Source: Rhinopomastus cyanomelas | Lineage: Eukaryota > Chordata > Aves > Bucerotiformes > Rhinopomastidae | Length of the DNA stretch: 64,000 nucleotides | Assembly (NCBI GenBank): GCA_013400115.1 | Contig: VXBP01000410.1 | Location: 1 to 64,000 of the forward strand | Direction: 5' to 3' | Shown: positions 23,822 through 35,000 of the stretch, one piece after another | How positions within the stretch are numbered: the first letter of the stretch is position 1 | Layout of the letters: each line of letters opens with the position of its first letter | Made by a program: the position numbers and the translations under genes | The notes under the pieces: generated by a model | Seen by the model: only the letters and a program-made list of their open reading frames with translations | What the model was told of the DNA's origin: nothing | The model's database searches: none

Positions 23822-23863
23822 GTCACCTTCAGGTGACGTCAGAAGCAACAGCCGGTAAATATA
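23822..23863 (+). promoter_or_regulatory. CRE, E-box and TATA-like cluster
   Basis: A consensus cAMP response element TGACGTCA lies at 23834-23841. It overlaps an E-box CAGGTG (23830-23835) and a 7-bp-arm inverted repeat, gtcacct (23822-23828) and aggtgac (23831-23837). A TAAATATA box follows at 23856-23863. The order resembles a small + strand promoter, but no transcript is evident downstream. Confidence 0.3.
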
Positions 23864-24517
23864 CCTCCATCTCCCAGATCAGTCTGTTTTAGGATGAGGC
23901 ACTTATTTGTAAATCCACACTGAGGACTCTGTAGCGGCTGCTCTGTTGCTGGACAAGGTATTCTGTGGACTTAATTTCCTATTGTAACCAAGCCGGCATT
24001 TCTTGGAAGAAGAAATGTCACCTTTAAAAGTACCATATGCTTGCTCGAGTGAATGTTCTGTGAATAATATCCAGCAAATTTAGGTTCATACAAATATTTT
24101 GTCCTCAGGTCTGCATCTGACAACGTTTGTACTGCAGAAGTCTCAGATTTTTCACTGTGAAGAATGTGTGTCATGAATGTAGCCACCTCTCTTCTTTAAA
24201 AATAAACCTTCATAGATCAACTGTGAACTGTGAATATGCGCCCATACCTGAGCCCTAAGTAGCAGTGGTAATGATTTGTCTTTCTATACAGGGATTGGTC
24301 CATGCTTTGTGGGTTTCTTTTGGTGATCTGTTGTTACTGCAGCATAGCTGAGCACCTGCATTAGCCAGACGTGCCTGTGCATCCTGGTTGGTTATCTGGA
24401 ACTGAAGAAGATAAGGACTGAGGTATTTGCCTGTCTGTAATGCTGAACTAAAAGCAAACAAACCACCCCCCTCCCCATTTATGCTGGAATTTAAGGAACA
24501 TTCCCAACCTTTGAGGA

Positions 24518-24598
24518 AATCACAGAACATTAGGGATTGGAAAGGACCTCGAAAGATCATCCAGTCCAATCCCCCTGCCACAGCAGGATCACCTAGAC
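24518..24598 (-). mobile_element. CR1 3' tail, left part, split by a hAT element
   Basis: This reads aatcacagaacattaggg, then ggacctcgaaagatcatcc, ccccctgccacagcaggatc and acctagac. It is the complement of a CR1 3' terminus of the same type as 31596-32036. The CR1 continues at 24866 after the hAT insertion. Confidence 0.85.
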
Positions 24599-24865
24599 CA
24601 GGGGTCCTTAGACCGCGGGCCGGATACGGCCCCCCAGGGTCTCCAATGCGGCCCGCTGGTATTTACACACACACCCCCAGGGGGTTGGGGGGCAGCCGCA
24701 GATGACTTCCTGCCGACTGCACGGCTGGGCTGAGGTGGGGCTCCCCCATCTCTCCCTCCAGCTCCCAGGCAGGACAAGCCAGGCAGCACAAACTATAGCC
24801 TAGCCCCCGATACTGTCTGAAGGGCAGTGAACCGGCCCCCTGTTTAAAAAGTTTGAGGACCCCTG
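24599..24865. mobile_element. Non-autonomous hAT (Charlie-like) DNA transposon
   Basis: A 267-bp element begins caggggtcctta and ends with the near-perfect inverse, tgaggacccctg (11 of 12 terminal positions match). It is flanked by a perfect 8-bp target duplication, acctagac, at 24591-24598 and 24866-24873. Eight-bp duplications and CAGGGGTCC termini are hallmarks of the hAT superfamily. It carries no transposase and is rich in undecayed CpG (the 24612-24660 part). It sits inside a CR1 copy, so it is younger than that CR1. The exact family name needs a repeat database. Confidence 0.88.
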
Positions 24866-24897
24866 ACCTAGACCAAGTTGCACAGGAACATACCCAG
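24866..24897 (-). mobile_element. CR1 3' tail, right part, after the hAT insertion
   Basis: After the second acctagac the CR1 resumes with caagttgcacaggaacatac, matching the order seen at 37275-37315 in another CR1. The copy stops after about 25 bp and is strongly 5'-truncated. Confidence 0.75.
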
Positions 24898-25777
24898 AAT
24901 CCAAGAACTTATTTCAGTGCCTAAAACCAACTACAGATCCCCACCATCAGCAAACAAAATCCAACTTTTTCATGCAAATTTAGCACAATGTCTTTCTAGA
25001 TTGTGTTGTTTTTATACTGAACTCATCTTTACTGCCTCATTCTATTCTTTTTTAGGCTGCCCTCACCTTCTTCTACCACCTTGCTTCTCTAATGTCATTG
25101 CAGAATTTATTTTCAGGGGCCTTCTAACTAACAAAAATAATTCTGTTGTTTGTAGAACTCTGGAGTAAAGGTGTGACCAGCAAAGTGCTGTTGTGTTCAT
25201 TACACCGCATGTCCAGTTTTTAGGAGTTTATTTTGTATTTCAGGAAAGCCAAGCAGACCTTTCTAATGGCTTTATCTTGCTGGCAGTGGAGGGTCTAGCA
25301 TCATTCCTTGGGCAAGCACAACTGTCAGAAACAAATATGGAGGTGGAGAAAATCATGTTTTAGTGTCCTAACTTTAGTTACAGAAATGGGTGCTAAGGGA
25401 AGGGCAACGTTAACCTTTGCACTGGAACAGAGGGAGTTCAACGTAAGGAACTGAACTGCACTGTCCATTCCGGAAAGCAGGAAGGGACAGAACATGGGGA
25501 TTCACCAAGTGCTACCGGCCTGGGTTCTTTGCATGAATAACTGAGCTTTAATGAAGAGATTCTAATCAGGATTCAGGAAAGATTTTTCTGCTTTTGCAGC
25601 TTATTACAGTAAAATCTGTCTAATCTTTTGACGCAGCCCCAGAGCACACACAGGTCAGTGCCACAGTGTGTTAGCAGCTCAGTGTTTGCCAAAACCCATG
25701 GAAAGTCTCAGTGAGCCTCAAGTGCTGGCACTGTGTGTGGCAAGGGGTGCTGCCCAGCGGCCAGGAGGAGGACATGA

Positions 25778-25963
25778 AACAGCCTGATCTAGGGTGGAGT
25801 GTCCCTGCCCATGGCAGGGGAGTTGGAACTGCATGATCCTGTGGTCCCTTCTAACCTTAACTGACAGTATGACTTGGTCTGGGTGATCCTGCTGTGGCAG
25901 GGGGATTGGACTAGATGATCTTTCTCTTTCCCTTCCAATCCCTAATGATTCTATGATTCTATG
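25778..25963 (+). mobile_element. CR1 3' end with compound tail
   Basis: The + strand reads gatctagggtggagtgtccc, cctgcccatggcagggg, then gatcctgtggtcccttctaa. This would normally end the element. It continues with gtatgacttggtctgggtg, a second CR1-type 3' UTR (ctgctgtggcaggggg) and the final attctatgattctatg. The join matches that at 10322-10500 on the opposite strand. Confidence 0.8.
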
Positions 25964-26065
25964 TGTTCAAACCAAAGAAATCAGTATTTTCATTGCAAAG
26001 GCTGAAACACCATTTGGCAAGGTGGTTCATTCTGTTCAGGATGATTCCAGGTGAAGGAGGTGCTG

Positions 26066-26215
26066 GCCTGGGTGGCCTCTCACGCCATGGGGGGATGCTC
26101 AGGTGAGACAGACACTGGATGGTACAGTCTGGTACTGTAGGCCTGGGTGGCCTCTCATGCTGTGGGGGGACGCTCAGGTGAGACAGACACTGGATGGTAC
26201 CGTCTGGTACTGTAG
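26066..26215. repeat. Two-copy 75-bp tandem repeat
   Basis: Two adjacent 75-bp units, 26066-26140 and 26141-26215, each start gcctgggtggcctctca and end ctggtactgtag. They differ at five positions, about 93 percent identity. As 75 is a multiple of three, a minus-strand frame stays open across both, but it matches no known protein and is probably incidental. Confidence 0.85.
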
Positions 26216-29200
26216 GCTCAGGAAAGTGAAACAAGTATTTTGAAAATGGTCATAGCTGTGCTTTGGAAAGGTCCACTTTGAATTACTCTGTTGGAGGTTT
26301 CGTTTAAAATGCTCCGAATGTCCAAGCCATGCGTTTCCCTCACAGTCCGAGGGCTGAGGCCTAGGAGGCCCCTTTGAACAAGAGTGACGTTTAAAGCTTC
26401 AGTGGCCTCCTGAGGGGCAGTGAGGGATTTGTGTTGTGTTCAGCCTGATCGGAAAAACGTCGGGACACTTTTCACCTCTGAGGAGCCTGCTTTATGTTTT
26501 GATTCTGGAGCCAGAGCTCCTTTCTTAAGTCTGAAGCAGTTGCAGAGACTCTTTTGCTAGTCACCAGGCCTGAGTGACGCAAGGCTGTTCTTTATAGCAC
26601 AGCTTCAGCGGGTTTAGTAGAAAGGGACTATTATACCTATTGAAACATGAAACCATACTAATGGTAATATTATACCTTCAGTCCGAAGGGTTCTGAAGCA
26701 CGTTCTTAACTTGGTCTGAGCACAAGGCAAACCAATGGGCGTGTAGGGTTTTTTTCCTTCTGAAATGCATTAAGGAGTGTGGCCCAAAATTCAGTCTGAG
26801 GTCAAAAACCACAGCTTCACTGTGTCTCAACGAATTGCTCTATTGTACAACGGCAGAGAGCTTGTTCCAAACACGTAGAAAAATGTTGCCTGCTTGAAAA
26901 ACAAAGCTCCTATTTAGTTAATTTGTGCGAGGCCTGAGGACTTAATGAAAATTGGAGTTTTAATGTGGTTATTGCACTCACAAAGGCCAGGAGGTGTCAA
27001 ACAAACCTGGCAACTTGAAGCACCAAGGAGAGAGATAAAATACAGGTTTAAGATTTGTTTTGGCTTTGTGAGCATGAGAATCAAAAGACTGTTGAAGTGG
27101 CAAGCACCGTGGTGCTCCTGATTTCTGGTTTGAAATGTACACTCTGGTTCCTTCAAGCATTTAGTGGAGAGAATTGAAATCTAAAGAGAGAGGTGCAAAA
27201 GTAAACCATCAGAAGCCTTTCAGAGTATCTCCAGAAATTTCCGAGCACCCATGTGGCTCGCATCGTGACGCACCCAAATGTGTCACACACTAATGAACCT
27301 CTTCCTCCTAAGGAATCTTGGGCCTCACAATGAGGAGGAGTTGAAGATAAGGATTGGATTTATCCTAGGTCATTTTAAGCATTTAACCTAGGAGGACGGC
27401 AGGCCTCTCACCGCACGTGGCTCTGTCTGAAGGAAAAGAGGTCCCAAGAGCAAAGAGCTCTTTTCTTTTTCCTCTTTCTTCTAAAATGTGAGTTCCTGTC
27501 TGAGTCCACTAAGTTAAAAAGCCTGACCGAAGTGGCTGTAACATGGCAGGGAGTGAATATCACGTTTCTTGAATGAAGCAAGGTGTGTTTCCTTTTTTAT
27601 TCATACATGAGGGAAAACGTGGCTCAAGATCTTCAGTGGAGTTGTTGGATTCAATGCTGAGCAGATGCAGTTAAGCTGTGGGGAAATTGGCTGTAATTAT
27701 ATACAACGCGATGGGTGAAACTGTCCCCTCTCATACCCATGGTTTAGTATCATGGTAACTTGCTGGCCTCTGGGACAGCTACTCCTCATTTACACAACAT
27801 ATTTATTTCAGCTCATTTCTACTTCAATGGTGTGCTCCTTCGAGTAGCACATTATCAGATCCCTTCAGATGTTCCTCCAAGAGAAGTGTCATCTAGGGAG
27901 ACTGTGTTTTTTAGGAGCAGCTTTGATTTTATCTTGAAGTGGAAGACAGCAGATGCTTCTTTGGATGCTGGTTCTAAATCAGTTTTTACGATTCTATTTC
28001 TGGCATCATTACTACAGATTTCCAGTCTTGCTTTTCACCATCCACGACAGTTTCTCTGTTCTACAATAAATTCAAATCACATTCTTTATATCCAGCCTTC
28101 CAATCAGAATTGCTCAGGATTAAAACTTCACAAAGAAAGCAGATTAGCACTGGGATTTAAACAAAGGAGAGGGAAAAAAGTCCACCAAAATGAAGGAGAT
28201 TCCCAGATCTGTTTAATGATTTATTTTTCCTCCCTGTATGCATGCAGCTCTGACAGGTCGGAAGATGTATCTCAGGTAGTTCATGCTCCTGAATGTGGAA
28301 AAAATTTGACCTAAAGGAGGCTCTATGGCCTGAGACATCTGTTTTATGGAAAGGCCAGGAGAAGAAGCTGAACTGTAAGCATATATGTTAGTTTGCCATC
28401 TGGAGAAAGGTACTTTCCCCACATCAAACTCGTGTGCTTTCTCTTCATGCTTTCCTTGTTTCTACTGCACGTTGAGCTTGGCTGAGCTGCTGCTTCATTA
28501 GTCGGGAAATCAGGTTCTGATAAATGGGTATGGTGCCAAGTTCCTAACAGGGGCAACTCAGACTGCACCACTGAGCTTTGCTGCAGGTGAAGGTGAGCTG
28601 GCAGACTGCAGGAAGTCTTATGTGCTGTACAACCCCTAGCAACACAAACATTGAGTGGGGCACAAGGTATTTCAGACCATTCATTGGAAAGAATGCCAAG
28701 TAGAATTAGAAGCACCTAAAGGATGATTCTTCCATGGGTTTCATATTGTGCTGTGTCTATTAACAAGAGGAAATTGATAAAAAATCCTCCTCTTGTTAAT
28801 GTACTGATGAAATCTGGCTCAGTACAAGGTTCTCAGTTACTCAGCGTGTGTGTGTGTATCAGTGTGGCATCTGTCACGGAGCTTCCATGTCACAGAAGGG
28901 TACGAGAACATCAGCACCATCGTAACAGTGTAAGAGGAGAAGTGAAGAGTACATATTTTTATAGTGTACCTCCACCACCCCAGCTTCCTCCTCCCTTCCC
29001 CAAGATGAGACTCTTGCTGCCAGAGTGATGTTTTGTTTGGACCTTATCGCATAAAATGAATGTTTTTCCAAAACCTTTCTTACATGAAGACAATGAGGTA
29101 ACTCTAATCTCTAGCCTGTACCCTGGGTTTACAGAAGGGTAAAGAGGACTCATTTTGGCTTAGATGGCATTTATGGTCTGCAAGCAACTCACAGATAGGA

Positions 29201-31595
29201 GAAGGCAGCCCGCTGTTCTCTGTAGGCTGTGCAATCTGAAACAATTTTATCAGAACCACTAGATAGAAATCTTAATAAGCTGGAGTTAAACAACTGGCTG
29301 GTTTTACCTTGGAGGCAGAAAAAATAGAAGAAATAGTACATTTAAAATTCACCATATGCACAGTAACTTGCAGTTAGTAATTAAATTCTCACAACATCCT
29401 TCCACAGTGCCAGGCAGAGCATATTGGCTTAGGTTGGCCTGGTTGTCGAGTGTGAACCAAAATGATTTCTAACAGCAATCAAATACAATTTGAAACGTGC
29501 TCATAAAAATGCTAGCTCAGAGGCTCAAAGCAATAATGATTCATGTATTAGCAAATGAACCTGTCCTCAGCAAGCGAGCCCCTGAAATGCAATAAGGGAT
29601 CAGTCCAAGAGTAGGAAGAAGTGTATTTATAAAGATGCTGAGAAGTAATATTTTGTGATGGGAGTTTGGGGTGGCATCTATTCAGCATCTGTGGAGTAGC
29701 TAGGGATCGAGCTGTTGGACTGGACATCGGAAGCCAGGCTCTCTCAAGCATGCCTTTATCAAATGTATATCCACAGAGATTTAGTTAATGTAACGACCAG
29801 AAGTCCCTCTGTCCTTTAGTGTTACCCAAATCAGGCTCTGTATTCTGTGTAGAGCCAGACTGGGATGCAGAGAAGGTGAGAAAATCTCTCCTGCAGCTTC
29901 TGCGCTGTGAGGATGCTTGCAGCTGAAAAGGCAGGAAAAGGAAAGGCCTGGATGTGAAACCTAGGAGTTTTCAGATGAAAAGTTAAGATCCCTTCTACTA
30001 CAACTTCTGATGTGTCCAAAAAATACTCTGAAAGGGTTGTGAATTTTAAAAAAGAAAAAAATAAAAGAGGAAAGAAGGAGCAACGTTGAGACAGAATCAG
30101 TAAGGACTCCAGTATTTTATGGGAGTGGAAAAACTCTACATAAATAACTGTACAGAACCCCCAGTGTGAATCAGAGATGATGGTCCATTTTATCCTACTG
30201 GTTTTAATTTTCTGCCAGGGGCCACTCAGCTAACTGGCATTTAGTGAGCTAAAGGATGAAGGGGATGATGACACAGCTCGCAGAGTCCAAAGTGAGCTGT
30301 GACCTTTCCAAGCATGACAGATGAAATCTTCTGCTCTTGCTTATGATGAGCAACTGGATGTGGGCACCACAGGCAGAAACCACAGCCCTGCAGCTGCCAG
30401 CATCTGCCAAATGGACACTGCATTAAACTCAGTTGCTGCAGGCGAGGCTGGAAGACTGCTCTTAAGGTTAGGAGGGGCCATTGCCTGAACCCCACTGGGG
30501 GAAAGGAGCACTCAGAACCAGTCCTCAGCAAGAAGCTGCCAAGGGCTTTCTCTTCATGATGGAGCACTTTGTACACTAAACTCTCTTTTCTAGCATGAAG
30601 ATGCTTCTATTTTCCTTTCTGAAGCCTGTAAGTACCTCTGCTTGTGACACTATTTCAGTTCCTAGTGTGTCATGTCCCCTTGGTTGCCTTGCAGGCGCAT
30701 GCATGTTCTCACAGGTTGCTCTGGATGCAAAGCAACATTAGTCAAAGCTTCTGGAAAAAGGAAAGGAAAAAATAATGTCTTCCTTAAAAAAACCAAGCCC
30801 AAAATGTTCATGATGGCTTCAAATGACAAAAGAGCAGCCTGATATTGGCACAGCCTGGAATTTTTACGTGAGATGCTGCTGCAAGATCTGAAGCAGATAT
30901 CTAATCAGGAGCAGGGGCAGCCATCAGAGCAGCCTGTCATGCCTAGAAAACCGCAAATTACGTGCTAATTATCCACCTACACTGCCAGAGAATAAATAAC
31001 TAATGACTTCAGCTTACTGTGCTAAAGATAATTCCCATTGTAACAAGTTTGCAGGATGTGGGTTTTATTGCTGTATGCTGGATGTGCAATAATTAGGTAT
31101 TTGCCCAGGAGTGACTGGGTGGGCTTTGAGTCCTGCAGACTCCAGATAAGCAGAGTTAAATCTTGAGGTGGTCACTTCAGATGGGGTGGCTCTTGGTCAT
31201 TGGCTATCTCCCGAAAGAACTGGATAATGATGTGTGGCGAGATACCTGCTCTTGTCTGCTCCATTTTCCTGATGTGCAGTACTGTGTTTAATCACAGGAA
31301 AGGAAAACACTTCTAGGGAAACAGGCTTTGTCCTCACTTTGTCCTTGCAATTGAAGGAGAATGCTGACAAGAAGATCCCTTTTGAGTCAAGGCATTAGCA
31401 GTATTGTGTAGAGCTGCAAATTTCTGGAGCAGTGATCAAACTAGATGATGCTAATGTGTGTGGTGAAAAATAATGCCAGAAAATATTTTAAAATGGATTG
31501 ATTTGTCCCTCAGAGCATTTTAGAGCAATGAACCATAAAAAAAACACAACAGACTTTTTGGCTCCAAAGGGCATTCTTTTCAGAGCAGAGTGTCT
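26216..31595. other. Gene-free stretch
   Basis: No exon, RNA gene or transposon recognised. It contains the longest unassigned open frame of the window (27760-28314, 184 codons, + strand), which I judge a chance frame, and a 13-bp-arm hairpin at 28759-28800. Confidence 0.55.
28759..28800. repeat. Perfect 13-bp-arm inverted repeat
   Basis: The left arm (28759-28771, attaacaagagga) and right arm (28788-28800, tcctcttgttaat) are exact complements separated by 16 nt. It could form a hairpin in RNA of either strand; no poly-T terminator or known RNA family is recognised. Confidence 0.55.
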
Positions 31596-32036
31596 CACAG
31601 AATCACAGAACATTAGGGATTGGAAGGGACCTCGAAAGATCGTTTAATCCAATCTCCCCACCACGGCAGGATCATCTAGATCCAGTCACGCAGGAACAAG
31701 GCCAGGTGGGTTTTAAATCTCTCCAGAGAAGGAGACCCCACAACCTCCCTGGGCAGCCCCTTCCAGTGCTCTGTCACCCTCTCTGTGAAGAAGTTCCTTC
31801 TCATATTTATGTGGAACCTCCTGTGTTCCAGCTGACACCCATTGGCCCTTGTCCTATCATTGGATGCCCCTGAGCAGAGCCTGGCTCCATCCTCCTGACA
31901 CCCACCCTTCACATATTTATAAACATTAATGAGGTACCCCCTCAGTCTCCTTTTCTCCAAGTTAAAGAGACCCAGCTCCCTCAGCCTTTCCTCATAAGAG
32001 AGCTGTTCCACTCCCTTCATCATCCTCGTGGCTTTG
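31596..32036 (-). mobile_element. CR1 LINE fragment, ORF2 C-terminus and 3' end
   Basis: On the minus strand the ORF2 C-terminal frame is open over 31676-32023: MMKGVEQLSYEERLRELGLF, LEKRRLRGYLINVYKYVKGG and ERVTEHWKGLPREVV. It ends in the 3' UTR and a gattctgtga-type tail at 31596-31612. It is 5'-truncated near 32036. It is the same subfamily as 2721-3319 and 37231-37766. Confidence 0.9.
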
Positions 32037-35000
32037 TGTTTGACTCCTTGTCCTTCAAGTATGGTTAGTTTTTGCTACTGATGATACCAGCATCTCACAT
32101 AATCTGAGTTATACTTTGCAAAGTATACCAGGAGATGGTGTTTCCTTGTTGAAGCTAGCTGGCCCTCATTGATATTGCTATTGCAATTTTAAATAGCAGT
32201 TCTATTTTCCATAAAATACTTCCTTCGATGGTAAAAATTCTGTAAAAAAATTTTTTTAAACTTGTAAGATTACAATTTCTAATTGCTTCTATCCAATCAA
32301 GTCAGTGCTTACACCTAGAAAGTGGTGAATTTGTCTGCGCAGTGGCTTTCCCCATGGGCACAATGAAGAGGGAAGAAGACAGCCTGGTTATTTTTGCTGC
32401 ATTCATACACTATGCTACCCTCCCCAATCCCTTATCTAACCCCTAAGCAGACGTCATTAGCTGTCACCTTCCACCAGCTGAAGACAAAGGTTATAAATCC
32501 CAGAATGAGGGTATGCGCCCATGTGAAATTAACTCTGACCCTTCGTAGTCTGAGTGCTAAGCCTTGTCCTTGGAATCCTGAGGGAAGGGAACAGCAGCTA
32601 TCCCTTGCTCCTGAGGACCAAAACAATTCTTAGTACTGGTTCAGGAATCTCTCTTGGAGAGTTTGTGATGGTGGTAGAGTTTCATAACCAACTGTAATTG
32701 CACACTTGCCCTGAGCTTGGGAGCTCTTTGTTTTTTAATAATGCCTTCCTATTCAGAAATACACTTGGGGTACCTTATTGCTGCAGAATGTTGATTTGCC
32801 TGTGTTAGTAATCATTGTCTTCTTCTGAGACTGAAAACTAAACTTAAGTCAGGATTAACAAGTCAAAAGGTCAGTTTTAATTAAATAACAGAGATGTCTC
32901 AGGTGAGATGAGTTTAGTCTCTCATTGCCTCTGTAGCCTTAAATGAAGACTTGTTTATGAGGAATTTGAGAAGGGGTGGGTATGGGCAGTTATGTTGCTC
33001 CAGCTTTGAGTGGATGCAGAGATTTTTTTCTTTCTTAATGTTTTCATTTATAAGAATTGCTCTAAGTTTAGCATGTCATTAAAAACAGATTTGGATCAGA
33101 GCTGTTTAAAACTGAAAAGCTTTCCGCTTCAAAAAAAAGTTGATGCTGAAGCTGAACGTGAAGCTCGTGTCAAAATGTAGCACTTGGTCTGGGAAGGGAA
33201 AAAAACAAAGGCCTAACATCAGCAACGTCAGTCTTTCAGAATTATGGGGAAAAATTCAGATTGGAATGTCCAAAGAAAATTACACACATCTATAAAATAC
33301 CTTTGTATCCTTGAATCTGCTTTTTTCCCCTTGCCTAGTAGGAGCATGCCATGGCAAAATTTCACTTGTTTGTGGGGTATGTAGAGCTATTTTCCTTGAA
33401 CAAAGTTATCTTGGCAGTGCTTCTGAAATAAGCACCTAGTTGTGAATACACTTGCTTTATATTTGGCTTGGAAACTTCAATGATTGAAGAGTTTGACATG
33501 TGAAGAAGTTCTCACCTACACATTTTGAAAAATATTTTCCACAGGACTTGAAGCACCCATCTCTTTAAAGTCTCTAAGCACGTGCTGTGCTGCCCTATGC
33601 CTCTTGTGACATTAAAGCCCAGCGGAACTGTCCATATTGGTGATGTTAGTACCACAGGTGCCTTCACTAATGGTGGCTTTTGGCTTCTATTGGAGAAGTC
33701 CCTTTACATGAGTCAGCATCCTACTGATGATGGCCTGCATTTAAAGATGGCTAAAACATGTGCCGCTGCATTCTCATTTGTAGCAGAGCAAAGTGGCCAA
33801 AGCTGCTGCTAGGAGGAGATTGCAAAGGAGAGAAGATGGAGCATTCATTTTGCATACGGGGAAGATAATCAAAGAATAAACCAAAGAGATCTTAAGTACA
33901 TTGGGTTTTCCCCATTTGTTGAGCAAGATGCAGTTGCTGCCTTGGTTTCAGCAGTTCTTAGGCCTCCAACAAAGCAGACGGATAAGTTGTGAGATGTGAC
34001 ACTTGAAGGCATAAACCTCAATCACATTGTGTTGTGACTGCTGTGCTTAAATGAGTAGAATCCATTTAGTTTCTTGCCTAGAGACTGAGCAGAAGATGCC
34101 TCAGTTTGTCCAGAGGTAAAATATCTCCACAAAGGCAAAATGCATGAGCAGGAGGGCCTGCATCACGCTATGCAGGTGTTCCTCAGCTCGAAAGCACAGC
34201 TTTGGTGGATTGACCCATCACTGAATCTGCAGCCTTATCTGCAATGGTTGTCCTGTAGGATAATCTGTGCAGTCAAAGATTTTGCTGGATGAGCTGTACA
34301 GAGATGAGTATGTGATTCATGTTAACAGCTTTTATCCCCTTCATGCTGATGTTGACTCTCAGCATCAAGCTATGGTGTTTCTCCACACTGACTTCAGTGC
34401 AAGAGCCGCTCATCGAAACAACGTTTTGGTCCAATTAAAATAGAGACTGAGGTCTGTCCCTCATTATCTTTCTTAGAGCTCTCCAAATAAGAAGCCCTAT
34501 TTATGAGATTCTATACTGGCCACTAAGAGTTAGATGACATCATTTGTGTCTTGTGTGTAGATGTGGTTTGCTTCTCCTTAGGCTCAGAGGCAAAAGGCTG
34601 AAATCAGTCAGAACTGCTGGGCGGAGAGACTATCAGTCTGGCCCAGCTGGCTGCACTGGTGTTCGAGGCTTTTCTCTGCATCACCTGTCTTTATCCTAAG
34701 CGTTTGAAGTGAGAGTTTCCTTATACACCGCCTTACTTACACAACGAGTAGCAGCTTTTCCATTCTAGGAGTTTTGTGTTTGTTCTGCTCAGGTACAAGG
34801 GCTGCTGGCAATAAGGGGAAGTATGAAAAGAACTGTGAAATTAATTACATTGACACTTCAAGAAAATGCCTACACTGCTGCAATCCTCAAAGCAGCAGCA
34901 TGCAGCAAAGTTATGATATTTTGCCAAATGTTATTCTTCACGAGTAAAAGAAACCTCAAGGTTCTGCTAAACCCTGAAGCAGAAGACCCTGGGGTCTGGA

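Larger units (their letters stand above)
18196..24517. other. Gene-free stretch downstream of GALNT9
   Basis: AT-rich sequence with no exon, RNA gene or transposon I can support. Short open frames here have no recognisable motifs. Two local structures stand out: a 20-bp palindrome at 21842-21861 and a CRE/E-box/TATA-like cluster at 23822-23863. Confidence 0.6.

Noticed and set aside
27760..28314. 184-codon open frame on the + strand
   Set aside because: No recognised domain, splice context or family resemblance. One or so stop-free run of this size is plausible by chance across six frames of 64 kb.
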